Assembly (NCBI RefSeq): GCF_016107705.1
Contig: NZ_JAEHGC010000002.1
Span: forward strand, 310,001 to 374,000
Direction: 5' to 3'
Origin: Neobacillus cucumis
GTDB lineage: Bacteria; Bacillota; Bacilli; Bacillales_B; DSM-18226
DNA: 64,000 nucleotides
The position numbers and the translations under genes were made by a program. The notes under the pieces were generated by a model. That model made no database searches, had not been told where the DNA came from, and saw only the letters and a program-made list of their open reading frames with translations. Positions 35,256 to 43,162 of this stretch are shown here, piece after piece (within the stretch, counting starts at the first letter, position 1; every line of letters begins with the position of its first letter).

Positions 35256-35926
35256 CATTTGGTGCATTCCTGTGTTTCTTTTTTGGACTATTATTTTTAG
35301 CAGTAAAGTGGGACGATCATTATTTGGCAATGAGCTTTGCCATCTTACTTCTTTCCTTTGGATTATTATTATTTCGATTTGAAAGACGAAAAGTGGAACC
35401 GAGGGAATTAGTGCTGCTAGCGGTTTTAGCCTCCATTGCGGCCGTAGGGAGAATTCCATTTGCTTCGATCCCAAGTGTACAGCCAACGACATTTGTGATT
35501 ATGATGTCAGGCTTTGTTTTCGGCGCCGAAAGCGGCTTTATCATCGGGGCGGTTGCGGCCCTCGCCTCTAACATGATTCTCGGTCAAGGACCCTGGACAC
35601 CCTGGCAGATGGCCGCATGGGGCCTTGTCGGATTGACGGCCGGACTTTTCCGAAAAACGAAGCTCATGAATTGGAAGTGGGGAAGAGTTTTGTTTGGTGT
35701 GGTCTGGGGGTTTTTATTTGGCTGGATTATGAACCTCTGGGGATTTCTCTCCTTTTCTCAATCGGGGACTACAATGACATTGAAGGCATTTCTTACTTAT
35801 TTCGCTGGAAGTGCACTGTTTGATTTCATGCACGCTGTGTCGAATGTTTTCTTTCTTCTTGTTTTTGGTACTGGTTGGGTAAAAATTTTGCGCAGATTTA
35901 AGCGGAAATATGGTCTTCTTGAATAA
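35234..35926 (+). CDS. ECF transporter S component, probable corrinoid
   Basis: A membrane protein of 230 residues with six to seven helices. The RELVLLAVLASIAAVGRIPF and SVQPTTFVIMMSGFVFGAESGFIIGAVAALASN region is typical of ECF substrate-binding components. It is the third ECF gene, overlaps ecfA by 22 bp and has AGGAGG before ATG 35234. Its riboswitch and neighbours point to cobalamin or another corrinoid as substrate (CbrT-like role). Direct homology to CbrT could not be checked. Confidence 0.75.
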   Translation: MRITKVLAFGAFLCFFFGLLFLAVKWDDHYLAMSFAILLLSFGLLLFRFERRKVEPRELVLLAVLASIAAVGRIPFASIPSVQPTTFVIMMSGFVFGAESGFIIGAVAALASNMILGQGPWTPWQMAAWGLVGLTAGLFRKTKLMNWKWGRVLFGVVWGFLFGWIMNLWGFLSFSQSGTTMTLKAFLTYFAGSALFDFMHAVSNVFFLLVFGTGWVKILRRFKRKYGLLE

Positions 35927-35934
35927 AATTAATG

Positions 35935-35958
35935 GGCAAGCGGGTTCCGCTTGCCTTT
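35935..35958. terminator. Hairpin terminator of the surface B12 operon
   Basis: Perfect 9-bp stem GGCAAGCGG / CCGCTTGCC with a 3-base loop, followed only by TTTG. It sits between convergent genes. Confidence 0.65.
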
Positions 35959-35962
35959 GCAT

Positions 35963-36652
35963 TTAGTAAGGAACTAAATCGATAAAATAAAAACAATTTT
36001 GATTCGTATGAGGGTCGGTTTTTTCCGTAATCTCATTGGAAAGTTTAAAGTTAACCGGTTTCGAAAATAATGGTCCGTCAAAAACAAAGGTATGAAATTC
36101 TCCATTTTCGCCGCAATGATCCACTCCGTGTGGGAGATCCTGTAAAAATTTCTCGTCGATTACTCTGCCTGTAAAAGATGAATCCAAGCGATTCCCATTA
36201 ACACAGGTTACAACAGTTTTAAACCCAGAATTTAAAAATTCAGCAATTAACCGTTTAGAATCTTCCCCCCAAACCGGAAAAATTGCATTGAGGGAGTGGT
36301 TCCTTACCATTTTTTCACGGTAATCTTTAATATCCTGAAGGTGAATATCCCCAAACATGATATCGGTGATTCCGTCCTTTACGATTTGTTGGAAGGCGTC
36401 CCCCATCCTTTGTTGATAGATTTCATTCGTCCGATTCTCGGGAAGATACACTTTTCTAAGCGGCAGCCCTAGAGAAAGTGCTTGCTGCTCTAATAATTTC
36501 TCCCGGACGCCATGTGCATTTGTCCGAAAATCTTCCTCAGAAATAGTGGTTAATAACGAGTCAATCTCCCATTCGCCTGAACGAATCAAGCGATACAGGG
36601 CAAGTGTCGAATCTTTTCCACCACTAAAAGATACTACAATTCTTTTTTTCAA
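35963..36652 (-). CDS. Dph6-like ATP pyrophosphatase
   Basis: A soluble protein of 229 residues of the PP-loop family with SFSGGKDSTLAL at residues 8-19 and the conserved MFGDIHLQDIKDYRE and PVWGEDSKRL segments of the Dph6 (diphthine-ammonia ligase) group. Bacteria lack diphthamide, so the eukaryotic/archaeal reaction is not its role here. It probably activates a carboxyl group by AMP transfer for amidation. It sits alone and leftward between two cobalamin-riboswitch operons. TTG start at 36652 with AGAGGTG upstream. Confidence 0.75.
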   Translation of the reverse strand: MKKRIVVSFSGGKDSTLALYRLIRSGEWEIDSLLTTISEEDFRTNAHGVREKLLEQQALSLGLPLRKVYLPENRTNEIYQQRMGDAFQQIVKDGITDIMFGDIHLQDIKDYREKMVRNHSLNAIFPVWGEDSKRLIAEFLNSGFKTVVTCVNGNRLDSSFTGRVIDEKFLQDLPHGVDHCGENGEFHTFVFDGPLFSKPVNFKLSNEITEKTDPHTNQNCFYFIDLVPY

Positions 36653-36780
36653 GCTATTTCACCTCTTTACTTAGGATAATAGGAATCTAAGATGAAAACA
36701 ATGGAGATTTTTCCAAAATTATATACAAACTATTTTGTGATACTATATAATGAATCTATCATAAAAAATATAAAAAAGAA

Positions 36781-36975
36781 TTAGGTGCTAAAATCTTTTA
36801 AAGATTTTAAGCTTAAAAGGGAAGTTGGTGCAAAACCAACGCGGTCCCGCCACTGTAAATGAGAGCAACCTATAAAATGTCACTGTCTTATTGATGGGAA
36901 GGCATAGGAAGCGATGATCATGAGCCAGGAAACCTGCCTAATTTCGAAGTGCGCCAAAAACCTACGAGGATAGGG
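36781..36975 (+). promoter_or_regulatory. Cobalamin riboswitch 2
   Basis: Same blocks as riboswitch 1: AGGTGCTAAAA, AAAAGGGAAGTTGGTG, AAACCAACGCGGTCCCGCCACTGT, the identical GAGCAACCTATAAAATGTCACTGTC segment (quoted here as GAGCAACCTATAAAATG...), GAGCCAGGAAACCTGCC and ACCTACGAGGATAGG. A -10 TATAAT lies at 36746-36751. It fills most of the gene-free stretch 36653-37131 and leads the corrinoid salvage operon. Confidence 0.96.
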
Positions 36976-37032
36976 AGGTGTGGAAGGATAGACTCCTTTT
37001 ACTTTTCTAGAGTAATTGAATCTAATCAAACC

Positions 37033-37063
37033 AACATCTCCATTACAAGTGGAGATGTTTTTT
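37033..37063 (+). terminator. Cobalamin riboswitch 2 terminator
   Basis: Stem AACATCTCCA / TGGAGATGTT and a T run, about 70 bases before btuF. Confidence 0.88.
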
Positions 37064-37131
37064 GTTTGGTGCAAAACCATATTTTTATTGATAAGAGAAT
37101 CATCACAGACTTAAAAGCAGGAGGAAGAAAC

Positions 37132-38097
37132 ATGAAAAAATGGTATTCGCTTTTGTTAGCAATGATGTTAATCATAGGGGTATTAGCAGGTTGCGCTGAA
37201 AAACAGGATCAAGGAAAAGAAAACAGGAATGCAGCTGGTGAAAAGCAAACAGAACAAGTCGCTTTCCCGGTCACGATTAAAGATGCATTAGGGGATAAGG
37301 TTGTCATTGAAAAGAAGCCCGAAAGAATTGTCTCTCTCATTCCTAGTAATACAGAGATTGTTTATGCTCTAGGACTTGGAAAAGAAGTGGTTGGAGTTTC
37401 CGATTTTGATAATTACCCAGAAGAAGTAGCGAAAAAAGAAAAAGTGGGTGGTCAAGAGATAAATGTAGAAAAAATCATCTCTTTAAAGCCGAATTTAGTG
37501 TTAGCCCATGAATCCGCAGCAAATATTGAAAAAACAGCGCTGCAGCAATTAAGAGATGCAGGGATTAAGGTTTTAGTTATAAAAAATGCCGATCATTTTG
37601 AGCAAGTGTATGACACAATTGACATGATTGGCAAAGCTACAGGAGAAACCGATAAAGCTCCTGTTTTGATAAAAGGCATGAAGGATAAGCTTGCATCCAT
37701 TCAAGCAAAAGCCAAAGAAATTACAGACAAGAAAAAAGTGCTAATTGAAGTATCACCGGCACCAGAAATCTATACAGCTGGAAAAAACACTTTTATGGAT
37801 GAAATGCTGGCGATGATTAATGCGGATAATATCGCAAAAGATCAAAATGGCTGGGTGAAAATTGATGAAGAGGCCATGGTTAAACGAAATCCTGATGTGA
37901 TTGTCACAACATATGGATATTATGTGAAAAATCCAGCTGCCAAAGTTTTAAAGCAAAAAGGCTGGGAAAATGTCAATGCTGTGAAAAATAAACAGGTTTT
38001 GGATGTGAATTCTGATAAAGTAAACCGCCCTGGTCCAAGGATTGTTGAAGGAGTAGAGGATCTTGCAAAGGCCATCTATCCGGAAGTTTTTAAATAA
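37132..38097 (+). CDS. btuF: Corrinoid ABC transporter substrate-binding lipoprotein
   Basis: A lipoprotein of 321 residues: lipobox LAGC with C21, then a type III (helical-backbone) binding protein domain starting PVTIKDALGDKVVIEKKPER, with SLIPSNTEIVYALGLG typical of BtuF/FecB-like proteins. It delivers cobalamin or cobinamide to BtuC. ATG 37132 has AGGAGG 8 bases before; the open frame extends to 36949 across the riboswitch terminator and is not coding. First gene of the operon under cobalamin riboswitch 2. Confidence 0.9.
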   Translation: MKKWYSLLLAMMLIIGVLAGCAEKQDQGKENRNAAGEKQTEQVAFPVTIKDALGDKVVIEKKPERIVSLIPSNTEIVYALGLGKEVVGVSDFDNYPEEVAKKEKVGGQEINVEKIISLKPNLVLAHESAANIEKTALQQLRDAGIKVLVIKNADHFEQVYDTIDMIGKATGETDKAPVLIKGMKDKLASIQAKAKEITDKKKVLIEVSPAPEIYTAGKNTFMDEMLAMINADNIAKDQNGWVKIDEEAMVKRNPDVIVTTYGYYVKNPAAKVLKQKGWENVNAVKNKQVLDVNSDKVNRPGPRIVEGVEDLAKAIYPEVFK

Positions 38098-39124
38098 TAA
38101 ATATTTTGCCTACTTTACGGCAGGAGTTTTCATGATTTTTGCCGTTTTATTTGGAATTTCGACGGGTACGGTATCTGTTCCAATCCTTTCCATTATTAAA
38201 ATCATTAGTTCAACACTTTTCGGAATCCATTATTTTGAGCAAGTGGACCCGATGTATCAGAGTATTGTCATGAACATAAGACTGCCCAGGGTAATCTTAT
38301 CAGGATTAGTAGGAGCAGCACTAGCGATCAGCGGTGCTGCCTTTCAAGGTCTGCTTCGAAACCCATTAGCTGATCCTTATACATTAGGTGTATCATCCGG
38401 GGCATCACTTGGTGCCGTTTTGACATTATTTTTTCAATTTTCGCTTCCTGTTTTAGGCACATTCACATTACCAGTCCTAAGCATTCTTTTTTCTTTTTTA
38501 ACGATTTTTTTGGTGCTGATGTTTGCACGGAAAATTGACCGTTCGATGAGAGTAGAAACAATTATTTTAACGGGGATTATTTTTAGTTCTTTTTTAGGTG
38601 CCCTCATCTCGCTGATGATCGCTTTAACGGGTGATGAGCTTAGGGAAATCATCGGCTGGTTGTTGGGGAGTGTTTCGATGAGAGGCTGGGATTACATAAA
38701 GCTTATTTTGCCGTTTTTTATGATAGGTGTTGTAATCCTGATTTTTAATGCGAAAGAATTAAATTCTTTTGCCTTCGGGGAAGAAAGAGCACAGCATTTA
38801 GGGGTAAATGTTCAACGAAGGAAGTTGATTATCTTAACAGCGGGCTCAATATTAACTGGAGCGGCAGTGGCTGTTTCGGGCACAATTGGCTTTGTTGGAC
38901 TGGTCATCCCCCATCTATCAAGGTTATTATGGGGACCTGATCATCAGCATCTTCTTCCACTTGCGATTTTAACCGGGAGCGGGTTTCTGATAATAGCCGA
39001 CCTTGTATCACGAACAATTATTTCTCCTACTGAGCTGCCAATCGGAGTGATTACAGCTTTGATTGGTGCACCTGTATTTGCACTCATTCTCATGCAGAGA
39101 AAAAGGAAGGAAAGAAGTGGTTAA
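38063..39124 (+). CDS. btuC: Corrinoid ABC transporter permease
   Basis: A membrane protein of 353 residues, FecCD/BtuC family, about ten helices; conserved segments RLPRVILSGLVGAALAISGA, LADPYTLGVSSGASLGA and GFVGLVIPHLSRLL. I use TTG 38063, overlapping btuF by 35 bp, with GAAGGAG 9 bases upstream. The internal ATG 38132 has CAGGAG but would cut off half of the first helix. Confidence 0.9.
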   Translation: MQRPSIRKFLNNKYFAYFTAGVFMIFAVLFGISTGTVSVPILSIIKIISSTLFGIHYFEQVDPMYQSIVMNIRLPRVILSGLVGAALAISGAAFQGLLRNPLADPYTLGVSSGASLGAVLTLFFQFSLPVLGTFTLPVLSILFSFLTIFLVLMFARKIDRSMRVETIILTGIIFSSFLGALISLMIALTGDELREIIGWLLGSVSMRGWDYIKLILPFFMIGVVILIFNAKELNSFAFGEERAQHLGVNVQRRKLIILTAGSILTGAAVAVSGTIGFVGLVIPHLSRLLWGPDHQHLLPLAILTGSGFLIIADLVSRTIISPTELPIGVITALIGAPVFALILMQRKRKERSG

Positions 39125-40595
39125 CAAAATGCTTACCGTTCAACATGTTTCAGGCGGCTACTTAGGTGAACACGTCCTTAAAGATGTTTCGTTTGAAGTG
39201 GAAAAAGGTGAACTATTTGGAATTTTAGGACCGAATGGAAGTGGAAAGACGACACTACTAAAAATGATTAGTGGTATCCTACCGATTCAACGGGGAGAAA
39301 TTTTAATCAAAGGAAAAGACATTACGGAGTATAATCCAAAACAACTTGCACAATTGATTGCCGTTCTTTCACAAAATTCTTCAGAGTCATTTTCCTTTAC
39401 CGTAAGGGAAACAGTCTCCCTTGGAAGGTATGCCCATCAAAAGGGCTGGTTTCAGACATGGTCAAACGAGGATGAGGAGACCGTTCAACGGGTTATGAAC
39501 CAGACCGGGGTTTCCATTTTTCAAAATAAAAATATTCAAGAGCTATCCGGCGGCGAAAAACAAAGAGTTTTTTTAGCGCAAGCCTTGGCTCAAGAACCGC
39601 AAATTCTTCTTTTGGATGAACCAACGAATCATTTGGATTTATCCTATCAAAAAGAATTACTCGATTTATTAAAGCAGTGGACGAGGGAAAATGGACTAAC
39701 CGTTTTTTCAATTTTTCACGATTTAAACCTTGCCGGGCTTTATTGTGACCGCTTACTCTTGCTTGAAAAAGGTACCATTAATATTAATCATGTTCCCAAT
39801 GAAGTGTTAAGGGAAGATCGAATAAGAGAAGTGTATCATACAGAGGTCCTAAAACATCCCCATCCGAAGGTTGCCGTACCGCAAATGTGCTTATTGCCTG
39901 AAGGGAATAAAGAAGAATCCCGTTTTAGTGTGGATGAATCAATGTTAACGGTATCGAAGGAGTTTATAATGCTAAAGGCACCTGCCCCACTCCGTACGAT
40001 GTCCTCCGGTGTGATTGGTTCGGGAACGGGGTGGCATCATACATTCATTAATCGGCATGTTGATAAAACTTATAATTGCAGCGACCATCGCTTAGAAATG
40101 GCTTCCTTTTTAAAAGCAAATGGTTTTGAGCCTTCTGAAACGGTGGGAATGATGACGGCTGTATTTTTAGAGGATTTGGTGTATCAAAAGGTTGAAGAAA
40201 ATGACTATTCCCTATTTGTTGTGGTAACGGCGGGGGTTGGAAATGCCGTGGATGCATCAAAAAGCGAATTGCATTCCTTTGAAGCCGTCCCAGGTACAAT
40301 TAATACCTGGATTTTTGTAAACGGAGAGCTTACAGAGGAAGCGTTCATTCAAAGTATTATGACGGCAACAGAGGCAAAAGTAAAAGCTATCCATGATTTA
40401 AACGTAATCGATACCGTAACAGGAACGATTGCGACGGGAACCTCGACCGACAGTATCCTAATTGCTGCAACCCAAACAGGAAGGTTCCTGGAATATGCAG
40501 GAACCATCACTCCATTAGGGAAGCTGATTAGTAAAGCGGTTTTTCAGTGCACGACCGAAGCGATTCAAAAATCATATAAGAGGAAAAAATCGTGA
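39117..40595 (+). CDS. btuD-cbiZ: BtuD ATPase fused to CbiZ amidohydrolase
   Basis: A protein of about 492 residues in two parts. Residues 5-245 are the ABC ATPase: Walker A GPNGSGKTT, signature LSGGEKQR, Walker B ILLLDEPTNHLDLS. Residues about 275-485 are an adenosylcobinamide amidohydrolase (CbiZ): MSSGVIGSGTGWHHTFINRH, FVVVTAGVGNAVDAS, GTIATGTSTDSILIAAT. CbiZ removes the lower-loop side chain from imported cobamides to give cobyric acid for remodelling. GTG 39117 has AAGGAAGG 6 bases upstream; ATG 39129 is an alternative start. It overlaps btuC. Confidence 0.88.
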   Translation: MVNKMLTVQHVSGGYLGEHVLKDVSFEVEKGELFGILGPNGSGKTTLLKMISGILPIQRGEILIKGKDITEYNPKQLAQLIAVLSQNSSESFSFTVRETVSLGRYAHQKGWFQTWSNEDEETVQRVMNQTGVSIFQNKNIQELSGGEKQRVFLAQALAQEPQILLLDEPTNHLDLSYQKELLDLLKQWTRENGLTVFSIFHDLNLAGLYCDRLLLLEKGTININHVPNEVLREDRIREVYHTEVLKHPHPKVAVPQMCLLPEGNKEESRFSVDESMLTVSKEFIMLKAPAPLRTMSSGVIGSGTGWHHTFINRHVDKTYNCSDHRLEMASFLKANGFEPSETVGMMTAVFLEDLVYQKVEENDYSLFVVVTAGVGNAVDASKSELHSFEAVPGTINTWIFVNGELTEEAFIQSIMTATEAKVKAIHDLNVIDTVTGTIATGTSTDSILIAATQTGRFLEYAGTITPLGKLISKAVFQCTTEAIQKSYKRKKS

Positions 40596-41557
40596 TATTC
40601 TATCATTTAATCTCCATTTCTATTGCTTTCATTATTGATTTACTTGTAGGGGACCCGCCCAATTGGCCACATCCTGTTCGCTGGATTGGAGCGTTAATAT
40701 CTTTCTTTGAAAAGAGCTGGAATCATGGTGAATCGAAAAAGACAAAAGGGGTTTTGATGCTCATTTCTGTTTTGCTCATTGTTTTTGTTTCGGTATTCAT
40801 GATCGTTTTCATAGGTTATCAGATTCATCCGATTGTTGGGATAATCCTTGAGGCAATCCTTATATCAACGACCATTGCGCAAAGAAGCTTGAAGGAAGCA
40901 GCACTCGAGGTTTATCAACCATTAAAGGCTGGAACCTTGGGCGAAGCTAGAAGTAAACTTTCTTTTATTGTTGGCAGAGATACCGATTCCTTGGGGGAAG
41001 GGGAAATTGCCCGCGGTGCAATCGAAACCGTTGCGGAAAATACAAGTGACGGGGTAACGGCCCCGTTATTTTGGGCCATTATTGGCGGGGCACCTTTGGC
41101 AATGGTCTACCGGGCAACGAATACATGTGATTCGATGGTGGGGCATCTAAATGAACGCTATAAAGAGTTTGGCTGGGCGTCTGCAAAATGGGATGATGTG
41201 ATGAACTGGCTTCCTAGCCGTCTGACTGGATTCATCATGCTTTTGGGAAATCGTCCTGAAAAAATCAAGTATCGTGATGCATGGACAATCTTGTTCCGCG
41301 ACGCAAAAAAACATCCAAGTCCAAACAGCGGCTGGGGAGAAGCGGCTGTGGCAGCGATTTTAGGAATTCAGCTTGGCGGGATTAACTATTACAAAGGGAT
41401 CGTATCGAACCGGGCGAAAATGGGGGACCCTCTTTCGCCGATAAAGGCGGAGCATATCCCAAAGGTAAATGCGATTTTAGGAAAAACTGTATTTCTATTT
41501 TTATTACTACTATGGGCAGGAGGGATGTTCATTGAATTGGCCATCACATGGTTCTAA
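40592..41557 (+). CDS. cbiB: Adenosylcobinamide-phosphate synthase
   Basis: An integral membrane enzyme of 321 residues that amidates cobyric acid with aminopropanol phosphate. Family segments are DLLVGDPPNWPHPVRWIG, the SFIVGRDTDSLGEGEIARGA loop and ETVAENTSDGVTAPLFWA. GTG start overlapping the cbiZ stop by 4 bp (GTGA). It restores the nucleotide-loop linker after CbiZ action. Confidence 0.95.
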   Translation: MIFYHLISISIAFIIDLLVGDPPNWPHPVRWIGALISFFEKSWNHGESKKTKGVLMLISVLLIVFVSVFMIVFIGYQIHPIVGIILEAILISTTIAQRSLKEAALEVYQPLKAGTLGEARSKLSFIVGRDTDSLGEGEIARGAIETVAENTSDGVTAPLFWAIIGGAPLAMVYRATNTCDSMVGHLNERYKEFGWASAKWDDVMNWLPSRLTGFIMLLGNRPEKIKYRDAWTILFRDAKKHPSPNSGWGEAAVAAILGIQLGGINYYKGIVSNRAKMGDPLSPIKAEHIPKVNAILGKTVFLFLLLLWAGGMFIELAITWF

Positions 41558-42620
41558 TCCCCGCTATTTATATGAGGCAATGGGTCATACGCTTCCAAAG
41601 GAATATATTGATTATAGTGCAAATATAAATCCACTGGGACCGCCTTCTTCGCTAATGGAAAAATGGATGGATTTTTATCAAGAAATTCATGTCTATCCAG
41701 ACCCTTTCGCTAAGGGGCTGAAGGAAAGGATTGCAAAAAAGGAACAAATTCCGGTGGATTCCATTTTAATTGGAAATGGCGGCGCCGAGCTAATTGCTTT
41801 AACAGCCCGAATGTTCTCAGGTAAAAAGGTAGTCATCATCGAGCCTACTTTTTCAGAATATGAAAAAAACTGCCGGGTCAATCAATGCGATATTGTCTAT
41901 CATCAATTGAAGGGACCTTCATTTGAATTAAATCCAGCTGATATACAAGATAGTCTAATTGAGGCAGATGCCTTGTTTATCTGTAATCCAAACAATCCAA
42001 CCGGGATTCAATATCCTGTCTCAACCATTCTTTCAATTCTAGAAGAATGTGAAAAGCACAATTGCTCCGTTATCCTGGACGAGGCATTTTATGATTTTCT
42101 TGTAGATTATGAATCCTATCTATCCTACATAAATCAATATTCAAATTTAATTATTATCCGCTCCATGACGAAAATGTTTTCGATACCCGGAATTCGTTTA
42201 GGGTATCTAGTGGCTGAGCCATTTGTTATTAAACAACTGAGTGAGCTGCAATCCCATTGGAGCACGAATACCATTGCTTTGGTAGCGGGTGAACTTTGTT
42301 TGCAAGATGGATTGTTTATAAAAGAAACACAGGATTATATTTTTCTAGAACGAAAGAGATTATTTCACTTTTTTCAAAACCAAAACTTTGTGGTAACACC
42401 TTCTGAGGTTAATTTCTATTTAATGCAAGACCCTTATTTACAAGATCAATTTGAACTCTTTGAATATCTGCTTCATAATGGCTTGATTCCAAGGCACACC
42501 TTCAATTTTCCAGGGCTGGAGGGAAAATGGCTTCGTTTTGCCATTAAGAGCAGGGAGGAAAATGACCGGCTGTTGGAGGTGTTAGCGAAGTGGCGTCAGC
42601 TCCATCCTTTGTCTTTATAA
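41532..42620 (+). CDS. cobD: L-threonine-O-3-phosphate decarboxylase
   Basis: A PLP enzyme of 362 residues that makes (R)-1-amino-2-propanol phosphate, the co-substrate of CbiB. It has the fold of histidinol-phosphate aminotransferase: YSANINPLGPP at the start, FICNPNNPTG, LDEAFYDF, and the PLP Lys in SMTKMFSIPGIRLGY. TTG 41532 with GGAGGG upstream; overlaps cbiB by 26 bp. Threonine phosphate must be supplied by a kinase (PduX-type) not seen here. Confidence 0.92.
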   Translation: MNWPSHGSNPRYLYEAMGHTLPKEYIDYSANINPLGPPSSLMEKWMDFYQEIHVYPDPFAKGLKERIAKKEQIPVDSILIGNGGAELIALTARMFSGKKVVIIEPTFSEYEKNCRVNQCDIVYHQLKGPSFELNPADIQDSLIEADALFICNPNNPTGIQYPVSTILSILEECEKHNCSVILDEAFYDFLVDYESYLSYINQYSNLIIIRSMTKMFSIPGIRLGYLVAEPFVIKQLSELQSHWSTNTIALVAGELCLQDGLFIKETQDYIFLERKRLFHFFQNQNFVVTPSEVNFYLMQDPYLQDQFELFEYLLHNGLIPRHTFNFPGLEGKWLRFAIKSREENDRLLEVLAKWRQLHPLSL

Positions 42621-43162
42621 CTGGCGGTGTTCGAAGCGGCAAAAGTAGTTTTGCTGAGAGAATGGCATTGGAAATAGCTGGTATGGGAGGGAATCTTGTA
42701 TACTTCGCTACAGGTGTTCCCTCAGATGCAGAAATGAGAGAACGAATTGGCAACCATCAACGTGACCGTGAAACAGGAAAATATAAATGGAAAACGGTTG
42801 AGCAGTCGATTGAAATTGGCAAGCGGGCGGAGGAATTTACAAAGCAGGATATTGTCCTGCTCGATTGCGTAACAACGCTATTGAATAATGAGTTATTTGC
42901 TAACGATAAATCTTGGGATCGTATTTTTCTAGAATCAGTGAAGGAACGAATTCTCAAAGGGATTACTGCGATAAAAAATCATGTGAAAACAATCATTGTC
43001 GTTAGTAACGAAGTTGGTTATGAGCCATTAAGCGAAAATGAGCTTGTATTAACATATGGTAGATTGCTGGGAGCTATCCATCGTCAGCTGGTAGAGGCTG
43101 CGGATGAGGCTTACTTAGTAGAAGCAGGCATCCCTAACTTAATGAAAGGAATGAAATCATGA
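42590..43162 (+). CDS. cobU: Adenosylcobinamide kinase / GTP:adenosylcobinamide-phosphate guanylyltransferase
   Basis: A bifunctional enzyme of 190 residues that phosphorylates and then guanylylates adenosylcobinamide. The P-loop GGVRSGKSSFAERMA and downstream YFATGVPSDAEMRERI match CobU, as does the SNEVGYEPLSENELV segment. GTG start at 42590, overlapping cobD by 31 bp. Confidence 0.93.
   Translation: MASAPSFVFITGGVRSGKSSFAERMALEIAGMGGNLVYFATGVPSDAEMRERIGNHQRDRETGKYKWKTVEQSIEIGKRAEEFTKQDIVLLDCVTTLLNNELFANDKSWDRIFLESVKERILKGITAIKNHVKTIIVVSNEVGYEPLSENELVLTYGRLLGAIHRQLVEAADEAYLVEAGIPNLMKGMKS

Noticed and set aside
36949..37131. N-terminal extension of btuF
   Set aside because: It crosses the 3' end of the cobalamin riboswitch and its terminator, and ATG 37132 has a good ribosome binding site and starts a signal peptide.
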